NCBI RefSeq assembly: GCF_019856455.1
Contig: NZ_CP082205.1
Span: forward strand, 1,364,001-1,428,000
DNA length: 64,000 nucleotides
Direction: 5' to 3'
DNA from: Streptococcus suis
GTDB taxonomy: Bacteria; Bacillota; Bacilli; Lactobacillales; Streptococcaceae
The notes beneath the pieces are model-generated. The model had not been told where the DNA came from. It saw nothing but the letters and a program-made list of their open reading frames with translations, and searched no databases. Position numbers and translations under genes: made by a program. How positions within the stretch are numbered: position 1 is the first letter of the stretch; each line of letters opens with the position of its first letter. Of the stretch, positions 9,146 to 17,088 are shown in pieces.

Positions 9146-10426
9146 CTATAATTTATCAAGAGCAAGTTGCAAATCTTCTAGCAAATCATTGATATTTTCA
9201 AGACCAACAGATAGGCGGATTTGATTTGGTGTGACACCAGCAGCAAGTAAATCTTCCGGAGCTAACTGAGCGTGCGTAGTTGTAGCTGGATGAACTACTA
9301 GTGATTTAGCATCGGCAACGTTTGCTAGATTAGAAAAGATTTCCAAACTATCAATAACCTTACGCGCCTCTTCCGCTCCGCCTTTTACTTGGAAAGAGAA
9401 AATAGATCCAACACCTTTAGGCAGGTACTTATCCGCCAAAGCCTTATAAGGACTATCTGGAAGTGATGGATAATTGACCGACTCTACCTGAGGATGACTA
9501 AGTAAAAAGTCAACAATTTTTTCAGCATTAGATACATGACGCTCTACACGGAGAGACAAGGTTTCTAACCCTTGCAAAAGCAAGAAGGCGTTGAATGGAG
9601 AAAGGGCGGCACCTGTATCGCGAAGTAATTGTACACGAACTGCTACAATAAATGCAGCTGCACCAATATCACGAGTATAACTAATGTTATGATAGCTTGG
9701 ATCTTCTTCAACAAATTGCGGAAACTTACCAGATGCCGCCCAATCAAACTTGCCGCTATCGACAATCACACCGCCAATGGTCGTACCATGCCCACCGATA
9801 AACTTGGTTGCTGAATGGACGGCAATATCAACACCATGAGAAAATACATTAATCAAATATGGAGTTGCGAAGGTATTATCTGAAACAAGCGGGATGTGGT
9901 GGTTGTGTGCAATTTCTGCTAATTTTTCAAGATTAGGAATATTGATAACAGGATTTCCCAAGGTTTCAATAAATACCAGTTTTGTATTATCTTTAATCGC
10001 AGCTTCTACCGCTTCAAAATCATCAATATCTACAAAGCTTGTTGTAATACCATAGCGAGGAAGGGTTTCTTTGAATAGGTTAAAAGTCCCACCATAGAGT
10101 GTCGTTGCCGCCACAATGTGATCACCAGCATGCGCTAATGCTAGAATAGTGTATGTGATGGCTGCCATTCCTGAAGAAGTGGCCAAGGCACCAATCCCAC
10201 CTTCTAAGGCTGCTACACGATTTTCAAAAGTAGAGACAGTCGGATTCGTGATACGAGTATAGATATTCCCCGGTTTACGTAAAGCGAATAAATCTTCTGC
10301 TTCTTGAGCATCTTCAAATACATAGGAAGTGGTTTGATAAATCGGTACTGCGCGTGATTTTGAAGCAGAATCAACTTCTTGTCCAGCATGGAGTTGAAGG
10401 GTTTCAAATGAAAATTCTCTAGTCAT
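9146..10426 (-). CDS. metY: O-acetylhomoserine/O-acetylserine sulfhydrylase
   Basis: This is a PLP-dependent Cys/Met-metabolism enzyme that makes homocysteine (or cysteine) from the O-acetyl amino acid and sulfide. The 426-aa length is normal for the MetY subfamily. The PLP lysine lies in SATKFIGGHGT. The GNIYTRITNPT and SSGMAAI motifs are present. It is monocistronic, with RBS aaaggagt. A perfect MET box about 80-95 bp upstream indicates methionine-responsive control. Confidence 0.93.
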   Translation of the reverse strand: MTREFSFETLQLHAGQEVDSASKSRAVPIYQTTSYVFEDAQEAEDLFALRKPGNIYTRITNPTVSTFENRVAALEGGIGALATSSGMAAITYTILALAHAGDHIVAATTLYGGTFNLFKETLPRYGITTSFVDIDDFEAVEAAIKDNTKLVFIETLGNPVINIPNLEKLAEIAHNHHIPLVSDNTFATPYLINVFSHGVDIAVHSATKFIGGHGTTIGGVIVDSGKFDWAASGKFPQFVEEDPSYHNISYTRDIGAAAFIVAVRVQLLRDTGAALSPFNAFLLLQGLETLSLRVERHVSNAEKIVDFLLSHPQVESVNYPSLPDSPYKALADKYLPKGVGSIFSFQVKGGAEEARKVIDSLEIFSNLANVADAKSLVVHPATTTHAQLAPEDLLAAGVTPNQIRLSVGLENINDLLEDLQLALDKL

Positions 10427-10504
10427 AAAGGTACTCCTTTGGTCTTTTTCTGTATTCTACCTCATTTTTACCATCTTGACTAATACTTAAACATTAGAGA
10501 TATG

Positions 10505-10521
10505 TATAGTTAACAACTATA
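10505..10521 (-). promoter_or_regulatory. MET box (MtaR/MetR operator) upstream of metY
   Basis: TATAGTT-AAC-AACTATA is a perfect 7+3+7 palindrome. It matches the MET-box motif (TATAGTT-N3-AACTATA) described by comparative genomics for methionine genes of Streptococcaceae, where the LysR-type regulator MtaR/MetR binds. Confidence 0.75.
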
Positions 10522-10587
10522 GCCACTAATCAGTTATCCTATAAGAAAAATTTTTCTATATTACATGAATACTAAACAAGCACTTAA

Positions 10588-10788
10588 ATGACTAAAATGT
10601 CAGTCAGTAAAAGCGGAGAAATATACTTCAAAAATCGTGACTTTTCTTCTCGACATGCAATTAATGGACAAGCTACTGGAGGAAAAATGGTGCAAGCTTT
10701 TCCCTTCTTTACGAAGCTGACAAATCCCATTTCTTTGTCGTTTTACGGTCATCATTTCGTAGTCAACGAAATCGATTCATCAAAGTAG
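10588..10788 (+). pseudogene. Decayed paralogue of the zinc-ribbon protein at 12333
   Basis: The reading frame has SRHAINGQATGG and FYGHHFVVNE where the intact relative has PRDAIIGQAIGG and FCGHNFAIKE. Between them the similarity continues in another frame as NGASFSLLYEADKSHF (relative: NGAMFALLYEADKTHY). There is thus one frameshift near 10685 and a second near 10740 that restores the frame. The CxxC cysteines are lost. No ribosome site precedes it. It is probably a dead copy. Confidence 0.65.
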
Positions 10789-10903
10789 GCCAATAGTTAA
10801 AGATTTTACTAAATTAATGCATTTAGGTCTAAAAAGACTTAATGACTAAATTTTAGAACAAGTTTTATTCCATTTTATCTGATGTTCGTTAGATATACTT
10901 CCA

Positions 10904-10953
10904 CGAAAAAGAGGAAGCCGGGCAAACCATAATGGATTACTTGCCCAGCTTCC
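10904..10953 (-). terminator. Terminator of the alcohol dehydrogenase gene
   Basis: A 13-bp stem (10913-10925 with 10941-10953, one mismatch or wobble) is followed on the reverse strand by ctcTTTTTC. Confidence 0.8.
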
Positions 10954-10975
10954 TTAACAGAAAACAGATATTATC

Positions 10976-12127
10976 CTAGAACAATTCTTTGTAATATGAG
11001 ATTGTCTCATCTAATGTTGGCATGAATGGATTTCCTGGTGCACAAGCATCAATCAAGGCATTCTTAGAAAGGTATTCAAAGTCAAAGTCTTCTTCTTTGA
11101 TGTCCAACTCTGTTAATTTCTTCGGAATACCGACTTTAGCTGACAATTCTTCGATTTGTGCAATGGCATAGTCAGCACATTCTTCGTCTGACTTGCCTGC
11201 GATATCAAGACCTAAAGCTTTTGCAACATCGCGGAAAGCTGCTGGTACACGTTTGGCATTTTCACGTTCTATGATTGGCAAAATCATTGCACAGCAGACG
11301 CCGTGTGGTAGATCGTAAACAGCTCCCAACTGGTGAGCCATCGAGTGCACATAACCTAAACCAGCATTGTTAAAACTCATACCGCCAAGGAAAATAGCAT
11401 GGACCATAGCCTCACGGGCTTCGATATCTTGTCCGTTTTCAACTGCTCGTGGTAGGTATTCTTTAATTAACTCAATGGCACCCATAGATAATTTTTTGGT
11501 TACACCGTATGCTCCAGGAGTTACCAAGGCTTCGATGGCATGAGTCAAGGCATCCATACCTGTTGCTGCAGTCAAAGCTGCAGGCTTGGACAACATAAGC
11601 TCAGGATCGTTGACTGACATAACAGCTAGACTGTTTTTATCCACCATAACCATTTTAACCTTGCGTTCTTCATCGGTGATAACGTAGTTAATGGTGATTT
11701 CGGCTGAAGTACCTGCAGTTGTATTGATTGCTACAACTGGCAGACCAAGTTTTTCTGACTTATGCAATCCTTCATAGTCTTGTGGTTTACCACCGTTTGT
11801 CGCCATGATAGAAATACAGCTTGCCGCATCCTGAGGAGAACCACCACCAACTGAGATGATGAAATCACAGTCATTTTCCTGCAAAACTGCTAGACCATCA
11901 AATACATTTTTACAAGTCGGATTAGGATCAACCTTACTAAAGACTACGTAGTCAATACCTACTTCATCAAGTGGCTTGGTAACTTTAGGTAAAATATTAC
12001 TTGTTCGGATAAAATCATCTGTTACAAGCAGAGCCTTTTTGTAGCCCAAATTCTTGACATAACTACCAATTTCGTTGACACAACCGCGACCAATCAAATT
12101 GACTGCTGGGACGTAAAATGTTGCCAT
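10976..12127 (-). CDS. Iron-containing alcohol dehydrogenase (FucO/1,3-propanediol dehydrogenase type)
   Basis: This is a group III Fe-type, NAD(P)H-dependent alcohol dehydrogenase of 383 aa. It has the nucleotide-binding GGGSPQDAAS, the TTAGTSAEIT motif and the metal ligands in GMDALTHAIEA, HSMAHQLGAVYDLPHG. The ATG at 12127 (MATFYVP) is 7 nt after AAGGAG, so it is preferred to the in-frame TTG at 12133. The natural substrate could be ethanol, lactaldehyde or propanediol. A Rex half-site next to the promoter suggests redox control, which fits fermentative NADH recycling. Confidence 0.9.
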   Translation of the reverse strand: MATFYVPAVNLIGRGCVNEIGSYVKNLGYKKALLVTDDFIRTSNILPKVTKPLDEVGIDYVVFSKVDPNPTCKNVFDGLAVLQENDCDFIISVGGGSPQDAASCISIMATNGGKPQDYEGLHKSEKLGLPVVAINTTAGTSAEITINYVITDEERKVKMVMVDKNSLAVMSVNDPELMLSKPAALTAATGMDALTHAIEALVTPGAYGVTKKLSMGAIELIKEYLPRAVENGQDIEAREAMVHAIFLGGMSFNNAGLGYVHSMAHQLGAVYDLPHGVCCAMILPIIERENAKRVPAAFRDVAKALGLDIAGKSDEECADYAIAQIEELSAKVGIPKKLTELDIKEEDFDFEYLSKNALIDACAPGNPFMPTLDETISYYKELF

Positions 12128-12161
12128 AGACAAGCTCCTTTATTTATTTTATTTTTATATT

Positions 12162-12202
12162 ATTATACTATAAATAGCAAGTTGTGTAAAGGTTTTGTGA
12201 AA
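12162..12202 (-). promoter_or_regulatory. adh promoter with Rex-like half-site
   Basis: On the reverse strand, TTTACA (12190-12185), a 17-bp spacer and TATAAT (12167-12162). TTTCACAA, one arm of the Rex operator (TTGTGAAA on the + strand at 12195-12202), lies 4 bp upstream of the -35. The other arm is degenerate. Confidence 0.6.
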
Positions 12203-12332
12203 TTTTTAACGTAAAAAATTTCATCCTGCCCAAGACAATGATTCACCATCTACCTTACTGCTACTCCGCAACAATTCGTTTACTTGATGAATGGTTTAAA
12301 ATTCAGTAAAATAATGTTTACGAGGAGGGAAA

Positions 12333-12653
12333 ATGATGAATTTACTCGAGTATATCGGCCCGATTCTCTTCATTACTGCAATCATTAGCTACAGTCTCTA
12401 CCGGAGGTTTAAAGATAGCAAAGCCACTATTAACGTACCAAAATGTCCAAAATGTAAGTCAGAAAAACTTCAAAAATACCCTCCCAAAAAACGCGAATAT
12501 TTTCCTCGAGATGCAATTATTGGTCAAGCAATTGGTGGAAGAAACGGCGCAATGTTTGCCCTTCTTTATGAAGCTGATAAAACTCATTACCATTGTCGAT
12601 TTTGTGGACATAATTTTGCAATAAAAGAAAATCGTTTAATTAGAGAATCCTAA
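12333..12653 (+). CDS. Small membrane-anchored zinc-ribbon protein of unknown function
   Basis: The 106-aa protein has one N-terminal membrane segment (residues about 5-23) and two CxxC pairs (CPKC and CRFC) that would form a zinc ribbon. No function is known to me. A promoter TTGATG (12284-12289)-N17-TAAAAT (12307-12312) and GAGGAGG precede it. ATGs at 12333 and 12336 are both possible, and the second has 7-nt spacing. A frame-shifted relative lies at 10588, on the other side of adh. Confidence 0.7.
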   Translation: MMNLLEYIGPILFITAIISYSLYRRFKDSKATINVPKCPKCKSEKLQKYPPKKREYFPRDAIIGQAIGGRNGAMFALLYEADKTHYHCRFCGHNFAIKENRLIRES

Positions 12654-13119
12654 AATTATCAATTTAAACCTTGAACATCATTTTACCTTCAAAAAGCAAA
12701 AACAACTGATAAAATATTCTAGCAGATTTCAATTTGGAATTGTCTATAGGTCTGACAAACTCCCCCCATCCAACTGCTACGAATCAATGTCTAGAAAACA
12801 CATTACCAAAGTTATTGTTATTCAGACCCTGGTCAAAAATCATAAAATAGAAAACAGCTTAGAATCAACGTTTCTGGAAATGTAATTCTAAGTTGTTTTT
12901 TGAACAAATTTGTATTTGGAGAGAATATTTGCACATCCACAGTATGATAATATCGTCTCAATCTTTAAAAGATATGAATACCAATCTCAGTAAAATGAAA
13001 TAAAAGGTTAACGAAGTATTCTAATAAAATAGTCCTTTATCAATTTAATGCAGTGGCACACAAAATAAAGATTAGTGATATCCTAGACTTATTGAATAAA
13101 AAGATATCGAAAATCAAAC
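12654..13119 (+). other. Intergenic stretch, AT-rich, with one terminator
   Basis: I see no coding potential. The only structured element is a 12-bp hairpin (12854-12865 with 12884-12895) followed by TTTTTT. It would end transcripts coming from the zinc-ribbon gene about 200 bp upstream. Confidence 0.6.
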
Positions 13120-13662
13120 TTAACTAGCATACCCATTATTTTCTTCAAAGTTCTCCATCATTTCCTTCTGCATAAGTATAATTTCGGAACGAAACACATT
13201 AGCCAAAGTGGATTGATTGATGATTTGACAATCGATTCGCACAGATGTCAAGACTCTCTCAACTAGACTTTCGACTTCTGAACTGTTACGAATCCCCATA
13301 TCCCATAGTTCTTGCAAGACTGATTTTTCATATCTTCTTTCATACTCAGACATCCCCTGCTTCGCCCAAAACAGTTGACCACTCTCATTCTCCAGCCAAT
13401 TCCAAACCAGAACAGGATTTTTTACTAAAGGTTTCTCAATTTGACAAGATTGACAAAGAACCATTTTATTAGACAAAGAATAGGACATCGGCCAGATTTT
13501 ATTGACAATTTGACAAGCAGATACAGCAAAAGAAGATTTACATCTCCAGCAACAACCACTCAAATTATCTTCGACGTCACAAATTCCCATGTCAACTAAA
13601 GTACTTGCCCAATATTCTTCAACCTCTTTGACTCCTGTTTTTTTAGCTACTAATCCAAACAT
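13120..13662 (-). CDS. Hypothetical Cys-rich protein, divergent from the HdiR-like repressor
   Basis: I do not recognise this 180-aa protein. It contains CCWRC near residue 37 and CQSC near residue 70, spaced like a zinc-binding knuckle. The C-terminal half is helical and charged, with no membrane segment or signal peptide. RBS aaaggag precedes the ATG. It is read away from the self-cleaving repressor at 13886, so it could be a target of that repressor or a remnant of the same mobile DNA. Both are inference. Confidence 0.6.
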   Translation of the reverse strand: MFGLVAKKTGVKEVEEYWASTLVDMGICDVEDNLSGCCWRCKSSFAVSACQIVNKIWPMSYSLSNKMVLCQSCQIEKPLVKNPVLVWNWLENESGQLFWAKQGMSEYERRYEKSVLQELWDMGIRNSSEVESLVERVLTSVRIDCQIINQSTLANVFRSEIILMQKEMMENFEENNGYAS

Positions 13663-13811
13663 TTTTATAATCTCCTTTAATAATCAATCAAATTTGAAAA
13701 GTCGATAGAATACCAAATTTAAAATAAGCTCTAGAAAATAGTCCAAATAAATTTATTTTTTTCATTCGACTTGATCTTTCTGCTTATATATTACCACCAA
13801 TTTTTTGCTTT

Positions 13812-13869
13812 GTCAAACACGTTAAACAAAATTGAAAAAAATATTTTTTAATGGTATAATTAGTTAAAC
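13812..13869 (+). promoter_or_regulatory. Promoter and putative operator of the HdiR-like repressor
   Basis: TTGAAA (13832-13837), a 17-bp spacer and TATAAT (13855-13860). The heptamer GTTAAAC occurs at 13821-13827 and 13863-13869, flanking the promoter, and GTCAAAC lies at 13812-13818. The repeats are candidates for autoregulatory operators. Confidence 0.55.
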
Positions 13870-13885
13870 AGATAAGGAGACAACC

Positions 13886-14686
13886 ATGATTTTAGGTGAT
13901 ATTTTAAAAGAATACCGAAGTAAGAATAAATTATCAATGGATAAATTCGCTGAATTATCTGGTTTAACAAAAGGTTATATTTCTATGTTGGAAAAGAACC
14001 AGCATCCCAAAACCAAAAAAGCTCTCCTGCCAACGATGGATACGCTAGAAAAAGTCGCTAAGGGCATGGCTATATCGGTTGGTGAGCTAATCGAGCAACT
14101 AGATTCCAATCAGGATATAGCTTTAACGATTACTCCTTCCCAATTTAATCTCTTTCAACAGCCTATTCATCCAGAGGTTCAAACCTTGGACAATGAATTA
14201 AAAGGTGATTTCCATGCACAATGGTTAGCTTTTGGTCAAGAACAGTTAGCAGCTATGCAAACTACCTCAGTTACTCCTTCTGCTTCTATTCTTCACTTGG
14301 ATGACTATCGGGAGCGAATCGAATTACCTGTTCCTGGTAAGGTTTCTGCCGGTACAGGTTACTGGCAGGATACAGATATGAACAATCTTGTATCATTCTA
14401 TAACGATGAGATTCCAGATAACCAATCTTATGATACAATCGCTCAGGTTGTGGGAGATTCTATGGCTCCGCATATCGAGGATGGAGACTATCTCTTCATT
14501 CGCCTAACTCCTCATATTCCTCTAAATACGATCGGAATTTTTTCAGTAAACGGAGAAAATTTTGTTAAGAAATTCAAAGGTGACTATTTGCAATCACTCA
14601 ATTCTGACTATGATGATATCTATTTTAGCCCAGAAGACGATATTCGACCTATTGGTCAAGTTGTAGATATTTATAGTCCAGATTGA
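13886..14686 (+). CDS. XRE-family self-cleaving repressor (HdiR/CI-LexA type)
   Basis: An N-terminal helix-turn-helix (residues about 5-60, LSMDKFAELSGLTKGYISMLEK) is followed by a linker and an S24 LexA-like domain. The cleavage site is Ala155-Gly156 (KVSAGTG). The nucleophile is Ser192 in GDSMAP and the general base Lys228 in NFVKKF. All parts needed for RecA-stimulated autocleavage are present. It resembles lactococcal HdiR, a heat- and DNA-damage-responsive regulator, and also phage CI repressors. No phage genes surround it. The RBS AAGGAG is 6 nt before the ATG. Confidence 0.85.
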   Translation: MILGDILKEYRSKNKLSMDKFAELSGLTKGYISMLEKNQHPKTKKALLPTMDTLEKVAKGMAISVGELIEQLDSNQDIALTITPSQFNLFQQPIHPEVQTLDNELKGDFHAQWLAFGQEQLAAMQTTSVTPSASILHLDDYRERIELPVPGKVSAGTGYWQDTDMNNLVSFYNDEIPDNQSYDTIAQVVGDSMAPHIEDGDYLFIRLTPHIPLNTIGIFSVNGENFVKKFKGDYLQSLNSDYDDIYFSPEDDIRPIGQVVDIYSPD

Positions 14687-14801
14687 TTTCTAAGCCTAGT
14701 TAATCACTAGTTATATTGGCTACATTCATCCATCTAGTTTTGGAAAGTCTGTTCGTATAGCTGGCGTTTTTTCCTACTGAAAACAAACTGAAAAGCACAG
14801 T

Positions 14802-14830
14802 AAAAGGAGGCTATGACAGCCTCCCTTTTA
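14802..14830 (+). terminator. Terminator downstream of the HdiR-like gene
   Basis: GGAGGCT/AGCCTCC stem (14806-14812 with 14818-14824), loop ATGAC, flanked by A- and T-runs. Confidence 0.65.
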
Positions 14831-15368
14831 TATGTCAAATTGGAAAAGTCCATTACCAGATAGTTATTTGACAACAAGTTAATGATTAAATAATTATTCT
14901 GCTACCCTTATGTCTTTGATTGTCCTCTTACTATTTGTCTAAAGTGTGGAGATTGCTTATTATGATGAAAATCGCTAGAGGTTTTTGTGATTTTCTCTAT
15001 AGGTTTTTGTGATTTTCTAAGGTTATGTTCAAAAGTTACAACATCTTGAACACATAGTAGTTACGACACGAATATTCTTAGCCTACTTTTGAGTGAACTG
15101 GGTAGCAAGGCTAATTGTAAGTTATGCTACGCATTTGACAATGGATATCACAAATAGATATAAAACAGGGATAACGGACTTTTCCCCTACTAGCATCCCT
15201 CTCTTTTTATTAGAGAAAGATGGCTAATAGTATATACACTTCTACGAACGCTAAAGAACTCCTTTCAACAATTCAGATGGCGTTCAACATCTTAACTAAC
15301 TATTTCCTTTTTTCAATTAGATTATACCACTATTATAAAACGCTTTCAAATAATTATGTGCTCCAAAG
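14831..15368. other. Non-coding stretch with a two-copy 18-bp repeat
   Basis: No convincing gene. The 18-mer aggtttttgtgattttct occurs at 14979-14996 and again at 15001-15018 (22-bp period). The rest shows no structure that I can support. mutY ends at the right border. Confidence 0.5.
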
Positions 15369-16529
15369 TCAACTTTTTTGCTTTTCTTTTTCCTTGATAA
15401 AGTTTTCCCACATTTTTTGTTGCGGCTTAGCAAATGGGTAGGTAGGAAAATCTTCTACAGAAACCCATTTCAATTCTTTTGATTCTGGAAGGTTAAGTGT
15501 TTCTGCCACACCTTCTACCATTTCTATCTGCCATTTGCGGTGACTAAAAATGTGCTGGACGATGCCAAATTCTTGCTCTTGCCAATCAACAGTCAGACCA
15601 TAAAGTTCCGTAAAGCTCTGCCGAATATCTGGCTGAACAATTTCTTCTGCAACTTCAAAAAGAGAGACTTGTTTGTCAACGATTGCTCCTTTTTCCAAAA
15701 GCGGAAAAGACCAGAAACCTGATAGAAGACCTGCTTCATTATTTTTTTCCAATAAAAATTGATTGTCTTTATTTCTGATGAGAAATCCCTGGTAGGCCAC
15801 GGGAATCGGCTTTTTCTTTGGTGCTTTGATTGGATACTTATCCATTGTACCGTTTAAGTAGGCTGCGCTAAAGGCTTTGACTGGGCTGTCCTGGGGACGT
15901 GGATTAACTGGCGATTCAATATCCGACCCTAGATCCATCAGGGCTTGGTTGAAATCGCCCGGTCGCTCTGGATCAATCAATAGCTCCATCATCGCTTGGA
16001 AAATCTTGCGATTGGCAGGAAGACCAATGTCATAATCAACCTCAAACAAGCGGCTGAGAACCCGCATCACATTGCCATCTACCGCTGGTTCTGGCAAATT
16101 AAAAGCAATACTGGAAATTGCTCCAGCAGTATAAGGACCAATGCCCTTTAGGCTTGAAATGGCTGCATGCGTGGTCGGAAATTGCCCATCAAAATCTTCT
16201 ACCATTTGCTGAGCCGCCTTTTGCATATTCCGCACGCGCGAATAATAGCCCAATCCTTCCCAGAGTTTGAGAATGACCTCCTCTGGTGCTTGTGCTAAAT
16301 CACTAATCGTAGGCAAGTGATGGAGAAAACGTTCATAATAAGGAATGACCGTGTCTACTCTTGTCTGTTGAAGCATGATTTCAGAAACCCATATAGCATA
16401 CGGATCCTTAGTCCGTCTCCAAGGCAAGTCACGTTTATTAGCATCATACCAATCTAAGAGTGCCTTGCGAAAAGCTTGAATCTTTTCCTCCGGCCACATT
16501 TCAATTCCATATTCTTTCAAATCTAACAT
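15369..16529 (-). CDS. mutY: A/G-specific adenine DNA glycosylase without Fe-S cluster ligands
   Basis: MutY removes adenine mispaired with 8-oxoguanine. Catalytic Glu50 (SEIMLQQT) and Asp151 (AVDGNVMR), the HhH motif LKGIGPYTAG and a C-terminal NUDIX-like domain (about 235-380) are present. The four Fe-S cysteines expected near 204-222 are replaced; the stretch reads SPVNPRPQDSPVKAF. The start at 16529 (MLDLKEY) is chosen because an extended -10 box ends 6 nt upstream. The longer ORF begins with implausible sequence and overlaps a terminator hairpin. An internal ATG (MWPEEK) is an alternative. Confidence 0.92.
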   Translation of the reverse strand: MLDLKEYGIEMWPEEKIQAFRKALLDWYDANKRDLPWRRTKDPYAIWVSEIMLQQTRVDTVIPYYERFLHHLPTISDLAQAPEEVILKLWEGLGYYSRVRNMQKAAQQMVEDFDGQFPTTHAAISSLKGIGPYTAGAISSIAFNLPEPAVDGNVMRVLSRLFEVDYDIGLPANRKIFQAMMELLIDPERPGDFNQALMDLGSDIESPVNPRPQDSPVKAFSAAYLNGTMDKYPIKAPKKKPIPVAYQGFLIRNKDNQFLLEKNNEAGLLSGFWSFPLLEKGAIVDKQVSLFEVAEEIVQPDIRQSFTELYGLTVDWQEQEFGIVQHIFSHRKWQIEMVEGVAETLNLPESKELKWVSVEDFPTYPFAKPQQKMWENFIKEKEKQKS

Positions 16530-16535
16530 ACATCT

Positions 16536-16578
16536 AGTATAACACAAAGTAAGGGAGCCAGCTTTTGCCAACTCCCTT
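16536..16578 (-). promoter_or_regulatory. Terminator hairpin followed by the mutY extended -10 promoter
   Basis: On the reverse strand, a 12-bp stem with three G-U pairs (16578-16567 with 16562-16551) is followed by actttg and then TGT-TATACT (-10 at 16541-16536). No clear -35 is present. The ATG of mutY comes 6 nt after the -10, predicting a leaderless mRNA. The hairpin would end the transcript of the thioesterase/ABC exporter operon. Confidence 0.6.
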
Positions 16579-16695
16579 ATATCGTTTATAATCAAAATCA
16601 AACTAGCTCCAAAGGTTTGGGGAAACTTTGGAGGTTGGAAGAATTTGTTTCTCTAAATCTAGCCAAGACTGTCTGCTTTTGATGTTCGAAGAGTT

Positions 16696-17088
16696 TTATT
16701 CTACTTTTCCAGTTACAAACATGGTAAAACTTGCTGAAGCAAGTAGCTGTTTATCTTGGTTTTCTATCTTCACTTCAACGACCTTTGTTCTACTTCCATC
16801 ATGTGTACAAGAGCCTATTACTGATAAGGTATCACCAAGTTTAGCTGCCTTCATATAATGGATATTGGACTGTAGGGTGACAGAATAAGAACCCCTTGCT
16901 ACCGTTGTCAGACCTGCAACTGAATCTGCCAATGTGAAAAGAAAGCCTCCATGTGCCATACCGTATGGATTGAGAGACTTTTCGGTCACCTTTGTAGTCA
17001 GTAGCACCTCTTTCTCATTGAGCATTGTAGCTTGATAGTCATCTAAAACCGTAATCGGTTGTAAGTTTAATTTATCTAACACTTTCAT
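16696..17088 (-). CDS. PaaI-type hotdog-fold thioesterase
   Basis: This 130-aa single hotdog domain has the signature NPYGMAHGGFLFTLADSVAG, whose Asn/His/Gly and Asp residues form the acyl-CoA thioesterase active site in PaaI-like enzymes. The substrate is unknown. Its start overlaps the end of the upstream ABC exporter gene by 17 bp, so it is the last gene of that operon. Confidence 0.85.
   Translation of the reverse strand: MKVLDKLNLQPITVLDDYQATMLNEKEVLLTTKVTEKSLNPYGMAHGGFLFTLADSVAGLTTVARGSYSVTLQSNIHYMKAAKLGDTLSVIGSCTHDGSRTKVVEVKIENQDKQLLASASFTMFVTGKVE

Noticed and set aside
12654..15368. Prophage or ICE remnant around the HdiR-like gene
   Set aside because: No integrase, attachment repeats or structural genes are visible. 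A lone repressor and an unknown gene are not enough.
16601..16601. Longer mutY start at 16601
   Set aside because: It lies upstream of the terminator hairpin and the promoter and adds 24 residues unlike MutY N-termini.
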